This document shows, in pieces, positions 8,245 to 16,926 of a stretch of DNA of 50,796 nt. Under the pieces are notes generated by a model, which saw only the letters and a program-made list of their open reading frames with translations, searched no databases and was not told the origin of the DNA. Origin of the DNA: Desulfocorpusculum sp964414345 (GTDB lineage: Bacteria; Desulfobacterota; Desulfocorpusculales; Desulfocorpusculum); NCBI GenBank assembly GCA_964414345.1, contig CAYPWF010000024.1:1-50796 (forward strand), given 5' to 3'. Numbering within the stretch: the stretch's first letter is position 1; every line of letters begins with the position of its first letter. Both the position numbers and the translations under genes were made by a program.

Positions 8245-8688
8245 TGATCAGCTTGGGGGGGGACCGCTCCAAGGCTGGCTCCTCCCCCTGAAGAGCCCAA
8301 GCCCAGTTGGTCATGTGAAGGGACCCATTGCAATGACTCGATTCATTCAGAAACACCAGCCGGCCCGGACAATTCTCCAGGAAAGGTAGATTTGGGGGCT
8401 TGCCCCCAAGCCCCTGGTAAGCTTCGAGAGACCCCCATTCAATCCCGGGCCGAAGCTGAGACTGTCAGGGGGTTTTTGAGCACATTTCAACTTGCGTTGT
8501 CATATATTAAACCCAAGCCCCATCAAGAGCTTATGGCAAATTGGGGGGTTTACGTCGGCCCCAAGTTCCCCAAAGCCCTTGTGATCAAACCTGGACACGC
8601 TCACAGTCAAACTCTACCCACCATATCCTGGGTCAAGCCCCTTGATCCGCAAGTTTCCCCGTGATATAGAACCTCCCATGTCTTCCTG
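8245..8688. other. Gene-free 440-base spacer
   Basis: No convincing gene is present. One perfect stem-loop lies at 8392-8409 (TTGGGGG, loop CTTG, CCCCCAA). A G-rich/C-rich imperfect hairpin follows the stop at about 8253-8290 and could end transcription. Confidence 0.5.
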
Positions 8689-8724
8689 GTGAGACAGCTT
8701 CCAAATCCCTTCAAGGCTTTCAGA

Positions 8725-10149
8725 ATGGCTCAGGAAAAAAAGACCTTGGAGCAAATAGATTCACTGTTCCACCCCAAGTCGGTGGCGGTTGTGGGTGTGC
8801 CTCGAGGCATGAAGATGGGGAAACTCTTTCTGATGGCCCTCAGGGACCAAGGTTTTCCCGGCGCCATCTATCCCGTGAACCCAGAGGCACAAGAGATAGA
8901 CGGTCTTAGGGCGTATCCAAGTGTCTCAGCTCTTCCTGAGCCGGTGGATTTGGCCATCCTGCTAATTCCCCATAATAAGAGCTTGCCGGTGCTCAAGGAG
9001 TGTGCCCAACGCGGGATTCGGGGTGTAGTTCTCTTTACAGCCGGTTTTGGCGAGACGGGCACTCAGCAAGGAAAAGTTCTGGAAAGTCAGTTGGCGGCTT
9101 TGGCCAGGGCCTCTGGGATGAGGATCATCGGACCCAACTGCATGGGGATCTATGCCCCGGAGTCGGGCCTGTCGTTCTTCCCCGAACTCCCCAAGGAGGC
9201 GGGCCCCATAGGCATGATCTCCCAAAGCGGGTCCTTGGGGAACATCCTGGGCAGGCTGGCACATCAGAAGGGGCTTCGTTTCAGCAAGGTGGTAAGCATA
9301 GGCAACCAGTGCGACCTGACCGCTTCAGACTTCATGGAGTACTTGGCCCTTGATCCGGACACCCGCCTAATAACGGCTTACCTTGAGGGAGTCAGAGACG
9401 GAAGGAAATTCCTGGAAACCCTCAGACTGGCCTGCAGAAGAAAGCCTGTTCTCTTGTGGAAGGTGGGGCTTACTCCGGAAGGTGCCAAGGCTGCCATGTC
9501 TCACACTGGCTCATTGGGCGGTTCAGCGGAGATATGGAAAGCAGTGGCGGCCCAGACCGGGGCCACCTTGGTGGAAGGGTTCGAGGCTTGGGTGGACGCT
9601 TTGATGAGCTTCGCTTTTCTGGACAGGCCCACTGGAGCAGGAGTCGCCATTCTCTCAGGTCCAGGCGGACTGGCAGTGGCTGCTGCAGAGGCTTGTGGGA
9701 AAGAAGGACTTAAAATGGCAGCACTGAGCGAGGCTACCAGGAAGAAACTTTCCCAAGTTGTCCCTCCAACTGGGACCAGCCTCATGAACCCTGTGGACGT
9801 GGGACTCACTGCCTCGTTTGATATGAAAATCTATGTAGAGTCGGCCAGAGCCCTGGCCCTGGACCCCGGGGTGGATGTGGTCCTGGTAATAGGCATGGGG
9901 TTTTCCCAAGAGGCCAACCGACAATACGCTCAAGCCATGATCCAGCTTAGGACAGAAACCGGGAAACCCTTTCTCATGGTAAATATCCCCGGATTTGATC
10001 CAGAGATGGGGAAACCTTTCCTGGAAGCAGGAGTCCCCTTTTTTGAGACAGCCGAAAGGGCTTTGAAGTCCTATGGCCTCGTTTGGAAAGACTCCCTGCT
10101 CAGGAGGGGGAATCAATCTAATTGGGCTTCTTGCCCGGCTCAGGGTTGA
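8725..10149 (+). CDS. ADP-forming acyl-CoA synthetase, alpha (CoA-binding) subunit
   Basis: This 474-residue protein has a CoA-binding Rossmann domain (FHPKSVAVVGVPRGMKMG). A succinyl-CoA-ligase-like domain follows (MRIIGPNCMGIYAP, GPIGMISQSGSLGN). The phospho-histidine segment AAMSHTGSLGG puts the His at residue 260, matching its position in archaeal ADP-forming acetyl-CoA synthetase alpha chains. These enzymes convert acyl-CoA, ADP and phosphate to acid, CoA and ATP. The ATP-grasp beta subunit needed for activity is neither fused nor adjacent. The ATG at 8725 is chosen because it precedes the conserved domain; a GTG at 8689 is possible. The gene lies upstream of an oxidoreductase cluster that would supply acyl-CoA. 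Confidence 0.85.
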   Translation: MAQEKKTLEQIDSLFHPKSVAVVGVPRGMKMGKLFLMALRDQGFPGAIYPVNPEAQEIDGLRAYPSVSALPEPVDLAILLIPHNKSLPVLKECAQRGIRGVVLFTAGFGETGTQQGKVLESQLAALARASGMRIIGPNCMGIYAPESGLSFFPELPKEAGPIGMISQSGSLGNILGRLAHQKGLRFSKVVSIGNQCDLTASDFMEYLALDPDTRLITAYLEGVRDGRKFLETLRLACRRKPVLLWKVGLTPEGAKAAMSHTGSLGGSAEIWKAVAAQTGATLVEGFEAWVDALMSFAFLDRPTGAGVAILSGPGGLAVAAAEACGKEGLKMAALSEATRKKLSQVVPPTGTSLMNPVDVGLTASFDMKIYVESARALALDPGVDVVLVIGMGFSQEANRQYAQAMIQLRTETGKPFLMVNIPGFDPEMGKPFLEAGVPFFETAERALKSYGLVWKDSLLRRGNQSNWASCPAQG

Positions 10150-10309
10150 GCAGCCGGGGGTCTATGTTGCCGGAGTCTGGCCCTCCACACTCCGGTGTAT
10201 AGCATGACACATCGGAAAAGGAGCATTTCTCTAGGCAGGAGGGACACTGCTCCGGGACCGACTGGGAACCGAAAGTATAGCCGCAATTGGAGCATTTCCA
10301 TTGGGTCAT
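10118..10309 (-). CDS. Small rubredoxin-like / zinc-ribbon protein
   Basis: This 63-residue protein has a CSNCGYTF knuckle and a CPSC knuckle spaced as in rubredoxin domains. It then has an extra cysteine-containing tail (DVSCYTPECGGPDSGNIDPRLL). It probably binds iron or zinc and may act as a small electron carrier. The ATG at 10309 follows an excellent GGGAGG; an in-frame start further upstream at 10336 is not needed. Its 3' end overlaps the 3' end of the convergent acyl-CoA synthetase gene by 32 bases. Confidence 0.75.
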   Translation of the reverse strand: MTQWKCSNCGYTFGSQSVPEQCPSCLEKCSFSDVSCYTPECGGPDSGNIDPRLLNPEPGKKPN

Positions 10310-10436
10310 CTCAAACCTCCCTAATTGGGCTGGCATTGCTTTTAATTTTAGCCTGAGATGGTAAGGCTAACAAGGGGCATTCCCCAAGAGGCTTTCAGGA
10401 ATTCTTGGGTCAAGAAGAAACATTTGAGGGAGAGAG

Positions 10437-11594
10437 ATGGAGTTTCAAAGAGTTGACTTGGATTACTTACGCCAAAGAGCCTTACTCAAATGGGGGCGAT
10501 GGCCCGAGGGGGTCATTTCGCTTTCTGTGGCGGACATAGACTATCCTCCCCCCGCAGAGATCAAAGAGGCTGTGGCCCAATGGCTGTCTCAAGACAGGAC
10601 TCCCTACGGTCACTACCAGGGGGACATGGAGCTAAGAGAGCAGCTTGCCCAGAAGGTCACAAAGGAAAACGGGATCCCGGCCACACCCGAAGACATCCTG
10701 TTGGTGCCCGGCACCATGTTCGCCATATTCCTGGTGTGCTACCTGTTTTTAAGGCCTGGGGAGGAGGCCGTGCTAAGCCCTTCTCCGGTTTACGGGCCTT
10801 TCTGGAAAAACGTAGAGGCCGCAGGGGCTGCGGCCGTGCCCCACGATCTTGAAATGCGAAGTGGTTTTCGATTCAGGAGGGATACTCTAGAGGGCCTGGT
10901 GAATACCAGGACAAGACTGATCATGGTTTGCAATCCCCACAACCCAACTGGAAGGGTGCTTGGTGAAGAGGATCTCCAATCCATTGCAAGAGCTGCTATG
11001 GGGCGGGATCTAGTCATATTCTCAGACGAGCTTTACGAGGACATGGTCTTTGAGGGTCAGCATCTATCCATTGCGAGTCTGGCTCCCGAGATATCCAAGC
11101 GCACCATCACGGTTTTCGGTTTCAGTAAGGCCTTGGGAATTCCAGGTTACCGTGTGGCATACATGGTTGTACCGGGTGGGCTCAGAAACAGGGTTCTGGA
11201 GGCCACCCGCCGCATAATAGTGCACACAGACACCCTGGCCCAGGCAGCGGCCCTAGGTTCCTTGAGGGCTAGGACTTGGTGGGTGCCAGCTCTCTTGAAC
11301 CACCTAAGGCAGATGAGGGATCTGGCCGTGGAAAGAATAGCGGGAATAAGCGGCCTGGACTGCCAAAGACCCCAGGCAACCCCTTTTTTGTTCCCTGAGG
11401 TCAAGGGTCTGGGAATGAGCAGCGAGGAGACCGCGCGCTTTCTTTTGGAGAAGGCAAAGGTGGTTGTGCAGCCAGGGAATCAATTCGGGCAGGCAGGTGA
11501 AGGCTTCATAAGGCTCAACATTGCCACCTCCAGGGAGGTGCTTGAGGAGGCTTTGGAGAGGATCCGAAAAGCAGTTTCGGAGCTAAGCTCTTGA
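10437..11594 (+). CDS. PLP-dependent class I/II aminotransferase
   Basis: This 385-residue protein is a fold-type I aminotransferase. It has LVPGTMFAIFLVCYLF near 80-95, CNPHNPTGRV near 162, FSDELYEDMVF and the Schiff-base lysine at residue 231 in FGFSKALGIPGYRVAYM. The C-terminal EGFIRLNIATSREVLEEAL carries the carboxylate-binding Arg. It probably interconverts an amino acid and its 2-oxoacid, feeding the oxidoreductase encoded downstream. The start VADIDYPPPAEI is reminiscent of PatB/MalY C-S lyases, so a lyase activity cannot be excluded. GAGGGAGAG precedes the ATG. A crotonase gene begins 39 bases after the stop. Confidence 0.88.
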   Translation: MEFQRVDLDYLRQRALLKWGRWPEGVISLSVADIDYPPPAEIKEAVAQWLSQDRTPYGHYQGDMELREQLAQKVTKENGIPATPEDILLVPGTMFAIFLVCYLFLRPGEEAVLSPSPVYGPFWKNVEAAGAAAVPHDLEMRSGFRFRRDTLEGLVNTRTRLIMVCNPHNPTGRVLGEEDLQSIARAAMGRDLVIFSDELYEDMVFEGQHLSIASLAPEISKRTITVFGFSKALGIPGYRVAYMVVPGGLRNRVLEATRRIIVHTDTLAQAAALGSLRARTWWVPALLNHLRQMRDLAVERIAGISGLDCQRPQATPFLFPEVKGLGMSSEETARFLLEKAKVVVQPGNQFGQAGEGFIRLNIATSREVLEEALERIRKAVSELSS

Positions 11595-11633
11595 TGGCCC
11601 AGTGAATCGGGAAGCCTTTATGGGAGGAAGCTC

Positions 11634-12425
11634 ATGTCAATGGAAGAATTGATCTACAAGGTGGAGGAAGGGGTAGCCAGGATTGTCATGAACAGGCCTG
11701 CTCAAATGAACAGTATGAGCCATGGCCTGCTTGAGGGCCTTTGGGAGGCCTTCGGGGAGGCCGCTAGGGACGACGCTGTTCGCTGCGTGATTCTCACGGG
11801 CACAGGAGAGGCTTTTTCCGCAGGTGGGGACATGGGTGTTCTCAAGGAATGGAGTCAGTCCTCAGCCACGGTGGTTTACAGACACATGAAAGAAGTGGGG
11901 GAACTGGTCATGAGGGTTTACTCCTTCCCCAAGCCCCTTGTCACGGCCGTCAACGGGGTGGCGGTAGGGGGAGGCTGCAGTCTGGCTCTTTGCGGGGATC
12001 TGATCCTGGCCTCGGATCGGGCCAGGTTCGGGATGGTCTTCTCCCGTCACAACTTGGGACCCGATATGGGGGCCTCATTTCTGCTTCCAGGGCTTGTGGG
12101 GGTTCTCAAGGCCAAAGAGTTGCTCTTCAGCGGGAAAATCATTTCTGCTCAAGAGGCTTTTTCGTGCGGAATGGTGAGTCGAGTTGTTCCCAACGATGAG
12201 CTGGACGCAACAGCCATGGAGAAGGCCAAGGAGATGACCATGTGGGCGCCCCAAGCCATCTCCATGGGGAAAGCCTTGATCCAACGCTCCATGGCAGGGG
12301 CAGGGCTGGAGGAACTCCTGGAAATGGAAGCTCAAGTCCAGGCCATTCTTTTCAACTCAGAGGACACCCGCGAGGCCATAAAAGCTTTTCTGGAAAAGCG
12401 AAAGCCTGTTTTCAGGAATCGATAG
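11634..12425 (+). CDS. Enoyl-CoA hydratase/isomerase (PaaG-like crotonase)
   Basis: This 263-residue crotonase has oxyanion-hole segments AFSAGGDMGVL near 62 and NGVAVGGGCSLALCGDLILAS near 106. At the second catalytic position it reads NLGPDMGASFLLP. The Asp instead of the hydratase Glu pair is typical of PaaG-type and other CoA isomerases, so isomerisation is more likely than plain hydration (inference). The ATG follows GGGAGG. It stands between the aminotransferase and the oxidoreductase subunits, which suggests degradation of a branched-chain or aromatic acyl-CoA. Confidence 0.87.
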   Translation: MSMEELIYKVEEGVARIVMNRPAQMNSMSHGLLEGLWEAFGEAARDDAVRCVILTGTGEAFSAGGDMGVLKEWSQSSATVVYRHMKEVGELVMRVYSFPKPLVTAVNGVAVGGGCSLALCGDLILASDRARFGMVFSRHNLGPDMGASFLLPGLVGVLKAKELLFSGKIISAQEAFSCGMVSRVVPNDELDATAMEKAKEMTMWAPQAISMGKALIQRSMAGAGLEELLEMEAQVQAILFNSEDTREAIKAFLEKRKPVFRNR

Positions 12426-12500
12426 GCAAGGAAACACTTATGGCTTGGGAAGTTGTATTGTGATGGCTCAACCCGGAAAGAGAAAGGCTGGCCGGCCCAA

Positions 12501-13055
12501 ATGAAAGAGATAAGAATCCACGGCAGAGGGGGGCAGGGCTCCTTGGTTCTGGCTCAGTTAATGGCCATAGCCGCTTTGGAGGATGGAAGATATGGCCAGG
12601 CCTTCCCCTTTCTTGGAGGGGGAGGAGAAAGAAGAGGCAAGGCCATAGTTGCCTATTGCCGCTTGGATGAGAGACCCATTCGTTTGAGAAGCAGGGTTAA
12701 TCAACCCGACTATGTGATTGTACAAGACCCCACCATACTGGGAGAACTGGATGTAACACAGGGGCTCAAGCCCCAGGGGCTTATTCTCATCAACACCACA
12801 AAAGAGCCATCTGAGCTTGGGCTTCCCTCCTGGATGCGGGTACACACCTTTCACAAGATGCAGCAGCTCAAGGCTTCTCTCGGGAGGCCCCTTTCCAATA
12901 CTTTCCTTCTGGGGGCCTTTTCGGCCATAACCGGAGAGTTGAGCCTCCAAGCGGTGACCAAGGCCGTGAGCAAGAGGTTCCCAGGAAAAGTGGGAGAAGA
13001 AAACTCCCGCATAGTGGAGCAGAGTTTTAAGGAGTTCGAGGGAGAAGTCTCATGA
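12501..13055 (+). CDS. 2-oxoacid:ferredoxin oxidoreductase, gamma subunit
   Basis: This 184-residue subunit starts IRIHGRGGQGSLVLAQLMA, the invariant N-terminus of the gamma domain of pyruvate/2-oxoacid:ferredoxin oxidoreductases. It continues FLGGGGERRGKAIVAYCRL and INTTKEPSEL. It overlaps the delta gene by 4 bases (ATGA). The order gamma-delta-alpha-beta is that of the four-subunit enzymes. Substrate choice (pyruvate, 2-oxoisovalerate, indolepyruvate or other) is not readable from the sequence. Confidence 0.92.
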   Translation: MKEIRIHGRGGQGSLVLAQLMAIAALEDGRYGQAFPFLGGGGERRGKAIVAYCRLDERPIRLRSRVNQPDYVIVQDPTILGELDVTQGLKPQGLILINTTKEPSELGLPSWMRVHTFHKMQQLKASLGRPLSNTFLLGAFSAITGELSLQAVTKAVSKRFPGKVGEENSRIVEQSFKEFEGEVS

Positions 13056-13309
13056 AGATAAGCATAGGAGCTGTGGTGGGAGGAGGAAGTTCCCTGGACT
13101 ACCAGACCGGTACATGGCGGGATAGAAGGCCTGTTGTGAAACAGGAGAATTGCAAGGCTTGCGGGATTTGTGAAGAGGTTTGTCCTGACGGGGCTGTGGG
13201 GCCGAAGGATGCAATCTTTCAGGTGGATTACTTTTTTTGCAAGGGATGTGGACTTTGTGCCAGAGAGTGCCCTGCCCAAGCCATAGAACTGCTCCCGGAG
13301 GAGAAGTGA
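13052..13309 (+). CDS. 2-oxoacid:ferredoxin oxidoreductase, delta (2[4Fe-4S]) subunit
   Basis: This 85-residue ferredoxin-like subunit has two complete cluster motifs, CKACGICEEVCP and CKGCGLCARECP. They pass electrons from the thiamine-diphosphate subunit to external ferredoxin. The N-terminal VGGGSSLDYQTGTWRDRRPV is the usual lead sequence of porD subunits. The start overlaps the gamma stop, and the alpha gene starts 1 base after its stop. Confidence 0.93.
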   Translation: MKISIGAVVGGGSSLDYQTGTWRDRRPVVKQENCKACGICEEVCPDGAVGPKDAIFQVDYFFCKGCGLCARECPAQAIELLPEEK

Positions 13310-13310
13310 T

Positions 13311-14504
13311 ATGCGACTGGAAGAGGTGATGGAAGGTTCAGAAGCAGTGGCCCTGGCGGTCAAGGCCTGTAGACCTCAAGTCATATCAGCTTTCCCCATA
13401 AGCCCCCAGACCCATATTGTGGAGCGCTTGGCAAAAATGGTCTCAGACGGGGACCTTCATGCCGAATATGTGCGGGTGGAGTCTGAATTCTCAGCAGCCA
13501 GTGTAGTCAGCGGAGCTTCCCTGGCCGGAAGCAGGGCTTACACGGCCTCCTCCTCCCAGGGATTGCTGCTTATGTCCGAGGTTCTCTATGCCAGTGCAGG
13601 GATGCGCCTGCCTTTTGTGATGACAGGTGTAAACAGGACTGTCTCGGCGCCCATAAGCATCCAGGTGGACCATCAGGACACGGTCTCCTTGAGGGATTGC
13701 GGGGTCATACAAATGTACGTGGAGAGTTCTCAGGAGGCATACGATGCACACTTGGTGGCCTTCAAGGTGGCTGAAGATCCCAGAGTGCTACTCCCCGCAA
13801 TGGTCTGCATGGACGGTTGGATCCTGACCCATTCCTACGAAAGAGTCTCTTTTCTGGCACAGCAAGATGTGGATCTTTTCCTGCCCCCTTTCAAACCCGT
13901 CAACTATTTGGATGTGGACAACCCCAAAAGCTGGGGTTCCTATGCCGACGAGGATGTATTGATGGAGTTCAAATACTCGGTTCAGCAGGCCATGGTTCGT
14001 GCCAAGGGGGTCATAAAGGATGCGTGGGAGGGTTTGGCCCGGCTCACTGGAAGGGATTATGGGGGATTGGTGGAGGGTTACAGGACTCAGGACGCGGATC
14101 TGATCCTGGTGGCCATGGGCTCCATGGCGGGCACTGCAAAAGAGGCTGTGGACAAGGCGCGAAGGGCTGGAGACAAGGTGGGTTTGGCAAGGATACGCTG
14201 CTATAGGCCTTTTCCCCATGAGGAGCTTTGGGAGATTATCAAAGCCGCAGAAGTGGTGGCCGTGATGGATGCCAATTTTTCCATGGGGAGTGAAGGAGCC
14301 CTAGCCTTGGACTTGAAGGCCAAGCTTTACGGCAGGCCTGGAGCCCCTGTGGTGATTCCCTTTGTGGCGGGCCTTGGAGGCAGGGAAATTGGCATAGAAA
14401 CGGTCTTGGAGATGGCGCATAGGGCTAGGGAGTGTGTGAAAAAGGCCGATCTTCCCTTGGAGGCAAACTGGATGGGCCTGAATGAGGCTTTGCTGCCGGA
14501 TTGA
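13311..14504 (+). CDS. 2-oxoacid:ferredoxin oxidoreductase, alpha subunit
   Basis: This 397-residue subunit has the pyrimidine-side domain with VISAFPISPQTHIVERLA near 24, VRVESEFSAASVVSGASLAG and ARAYTASSSQGLLLMSEVL-like segments. Its C-terminal transketolase-like domain has VAMGSMAGTAKEAVD and RIRCYRPFPHEELWEII. It forms the active site with the beta subunit, binds 2-oxoacid and CoA, and is cytoplasmic. The first bases of the beta gene abut its stop codon. Confidence 0.92.
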   Translation: MRLEEVMEGSEAVALAVKACRPQVISAFPISPQTHIVERLAKMVSDGDLHAEYVRVESEFSAASVVSGASLAGSRAYTASSSQGLLLMSEVLYASAGMRLPFVMTGVNRTVSAPISIQVDHQDTVSLRDCGVIQMYVESSQEAYDAHLVAFKVAEDPRVLLPAMVCMDGWILTHSYERVSFLAQQDVDLFLPPFKPVNYLDVDNPKSWGSYADEDVLMEFKYSVQQAMVRAKGVIKDAWEGLARLTGRDYGGLVEGYRTQDADLILVAMGSMAGTAKEAVDKARRAGDKVGLARIRCYRPFPHEELWEIIKAAEVVAVMDANFSMGSEGALALDLKAKLYGRPGAPVVIPFVAGLGGREIGIETVLEMAHRARECVKKADLPLEANWMGLNEALLPD

Positions 14505-14518
14505 GGGGTACGCAAGCG

Positions 14519-15427
14519 ATGCACTCCAAGAAAAAGCAAAAGTCGCAAGAGCTTTTCGTCTCAGGCCACAGGGCCTGTCCAGGCTGCGGCATGGCCCTGG
14601 CGGTAAGGCACATCCTGAGGGCTACGGGGAGAGAGGTCATAGTTGTGACTCCTACGGGTTGCCTGGAGACCTTCACCTCTCCATACGGATACTCCCCATG
14701 GCTGGTTCCGTGGGTGCACCACCTTTTTGAAAACGGCCCATCAATCGCTTCCGGCATTGTGGCAGCCCTCAGGATGCAAAAACGAGACAGGATCAGGGTG
14801 CTTGTCATAGCAGGGGACGGGGCCACATTTGACATAGGCTTTGGGGCACTTTCAGGCATGCTGGAAAGAGGCGATGACGTGCTTTACATATGCGTGGACA
14901 ATGGGGCTTACATGAACACGGGCGGGCAGAGAAGCGGGGCAACCCCTCTTTATGCCGCCACCACCACGGATCCCCCGGGGAAGCTGTCTCCTGGAAAGGT
15001 GCAGGAAAGAAAGGACCTGCCTTGGATCGTGGCCGCCCACAATGTTCCCTACGTGGCCACCGCTTCCGTGGCTTTCTTGGCGGATCTGAGGGACAAGGTG
15101 AAAAGGGCCATGAGCTTTAGAGGTCCAAGATACATTGAGGTGGACACTCCATGCCCCAGTGGGTGGGGATTCCCATCTGAGCTGACTATGGAGGTGGGCA
15201 GAAGGGGGGTAAACTGCGGCTTGATACCTCTGCTTGAGATTTGCAACGGCAGCCTGAGCAAGGTGCACAAGATTTCAAAAAGGATCCCCGTGGAGGACTA
15301 CTTGAGAATCCAGGGCCGCTTCAGGCACCTTTTCGAGCCCAGAAAAGAGCAAGGCGAGCTAAACAGGCTTCAGGACTTGGCGGAGGAGAAGATCAAAACT
15401 TACGGGCTCTCAAGGGCGGCTGAATAG
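14519..15427 (+). CDS. 2-oxoacid:ferredoxin oxidoreductase, beta (thiamine diphosphate) subunit
   Basis: This 302-residue subunit begins with the cluster-binding HRACPGCGMALAVRHIL. It carries the thiamine-diphosphate signature GDGATFDIGFGAL ... VDNGAYMNTGGQRSG near 100-140, and further cysteines. GAGGGG 10 bases upstream supports the ATG at 14519; a TTG at 14501 overlapping the alpha stop is an alternative. The complete gamma-delta-alpha-beta set suggests a working enzyme that oxidatively decarboxylates 2-oxoacids to acyl-CoA and reduces ferredoxin. Confidence 0.92.
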   Translation: MHSKKKQKSQELFVSGHRACPGCGMALAVRHILRATGREVIVVTPTGCLETFTSPYGYSPWLVPWVHHLFENGPSIASGIVAALRMQKRDRIRVLVIAGDGATFDIGFGALSGMLERGDDVLYICVDNGAYMNTGGQRSGATPLYAATTTDPPGKLSPGKVQERKDLPWIVAAHNVPYVATASVAFLADLRDKVKRAMSFRGPRYIEVDTPCPSGWGFPSELTMEVGRRGVNCGLIPLLEICNGSLSKVHKISKRIPVEDYLRIQGRFRHLFEPRKEQGELNRLQDLAEEKIKTYGLSRAAE

Positions 15428-15640
15428 TCGAATTAGAGACCGGGCGGATAGCCCTTTGAGATCAACTCAGGCGGCAAGACGGGGAGGCTCAAGAGCATCA
15501 GCTGCTTGACGACTTACATCGGGCAATGTATAAGCATGTTCTCAAAGGGTTACGGCTGGTTTTGGGCCAGGCGAATCACGAATTTAGTGGGTTTGGGTTT
15601 TCAGATTCCTCAGCCTAGATAGTTCCTCTTGCGGGGAGTA

Positions 15641-16759
15641 ATGGGCTTTCCCAAAGCAGCATCCACCTCAAGATCCTTTCACGTAGCCTCGGAGAGTATT
15701 CCTGTTTTGTTGCTTCACAACCTGGATCCCAGTTGGAGCCCTGAAGAACTCCAGGATGCAAAAGAGCAAGTGGCTCTACTCATGGAATCTCTCAGGGCAG
15801 AGGGGCACCCTGTGGGAGAGCAGAGGGTTACTGACTCCCTTTTGGCCATGAGGCTTGCAAAGTGGGACCCAGCCAAGTTGGTAGTGCTCAACTGGTGCGA
15901 AGCCATTCCGGGGCTGGAGAGGAGCGAGCCTCTGGTTGCCTTGGCCTTGGAGGCCCTGGGTTTTACATACACAGGCTCCCCAGCAGAAGTGCTCTCCCTT
16001 AGTTGGGACAAGAGATCGGTTAAAAGAATTCTCAGCAAGGCCCGGATTCTTACTCCCAGGTGGAAGGCTTATTTAACCCCCACATGTCATGACTGGAGGA
16101 CTTTCCCGGCCATAGTGAAGCCAGCCCTGGAGCACTGCAGCTTGGGGTTAAGTCCCAGGTCTGTGGTAATGGATACCAGGGAGCTAGCAGAGCAGATTGA
16201 GAGAGTGCTGGATGAGATGAAACAGCCGGCCATGGTGGAGGACTTCATAGACGGCCCGGAGTTCCATGTGAACCTGTGGGGAAACGGGATGGTCCAGGTT
16301 TTGCCGCCAGCAGAAATGGATTTCAGCAGCTTTCAGGATCCAAGGGACAGACTTTGCACGTTCGATTCCAAATTTACCCCGGGCTCACTTCATTATGAAG
16401 GGATCAGGGTGAAGGTGCCCAGCTCCCTTGGTTCTTCCCGGCTCAAGAGTCTGGAGAAGATCGCTTTGAAGACCTACAGGGCTGTGGGCTGCAGGGATTA
16501 CGCAAGGTTGGACCTCAGGTTGAGGGGGGATCAGTTTTATGTCCTGGATGTTAACCCCAACCCGGATATAAGCTCAGACACTAGCCTGGCCTTGTGCGCT
16601 GAGCATGCCGGCTATTCCTACGGATCCATGTTGAGCCATCTTGTTAAACTCGCAGCTGAAAGGCACCCTGTATTGGGAAAAGCCCTTGGAGAAGTAGAGA
16701 AGGATTCAGTGACAGGTTCTCACCAATGGATTTCCCAAGGGGCCTCTTTGCTGGTGTGA
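15641..16759 (+). CDS. ATP-grasp ligase (D-Ala-D-Ala-ligase-like)
   Basis: This 372-residue protein of the D-alanine-D-alanine-ligase-like ATP-grasp family has PLVALALEALGFTYTGSPAE near 105-124, then SWDKRSVKRIL, FPAIVKPALEHCSLG, PAMVEDFIDGPEFHVNLWG and the metal-binding RDYARLDLRL ... YVLDVNPNPDIS. An Asp replaces the usual Glu of EVNPNP. It should form an amide bond from a carboxylate and an amine using ATP. The substrate is unknown; it is unlikely to be the housekeeping Ddl because no cell-wall genes surround it and the N-terminal region differs. GGGGAG precedes the ATG. A GGT-like gene follows after 167 bases. Confidence 0.8.
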   Translation: MGFPKAASTSRSFHVASESIPVLLLHNLDPSWSPEELQDAKEQVALLMESLRAEGHPVGEQRVTDSLLAMRLAKWDPAKLVVLNWCEAIPGLERSEPLVALALEALGFTYTGSPAEVLSLSWDKRSVKRILSKARILTPRWKAYLTPTCHDWRTFPAIVKPALEHCSLGLSPRSVVMDTRELAEQIERVLDEMKQPAMVEDFIDGPEFHVNLWGNGMVQVLPPAEMDFSSFQDPRDRLCTFDSKFTPGSLHYEGIRVKVPSSLGSSRLKSLEKIALKTYRAVGCRDYARLDLRLRGDQFYVLDVNPNPDISSDTSLALCAEHAGYSYGSMLSHLVKLAAERHPVLGKALGEVEKDSVTGSHQWISQGASLLV

Positions 16760-16926
16760 GATTCCCGGGATGATCCCCTGGACAGGGTGCTTTTTAGGAG
16801 GCTTAGAGATTACTTAGTCCGCATCATCTGCTCATCTTGAATCCTGCGGTCCGAACATCAAGGCTTAAGAGGCCCCATCATCCCTTGGTCTCTAAAGGGG
16901 GCTTGGGGCAAAAAGGGTGGATCTGA

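Noticed and set aside
8392..8664. 90-codon plus-strand open frame in a spacer
   Set aside because: Proline-rich, no ribosome site, no domain, and it contains the stem-loop at 8392-8409.
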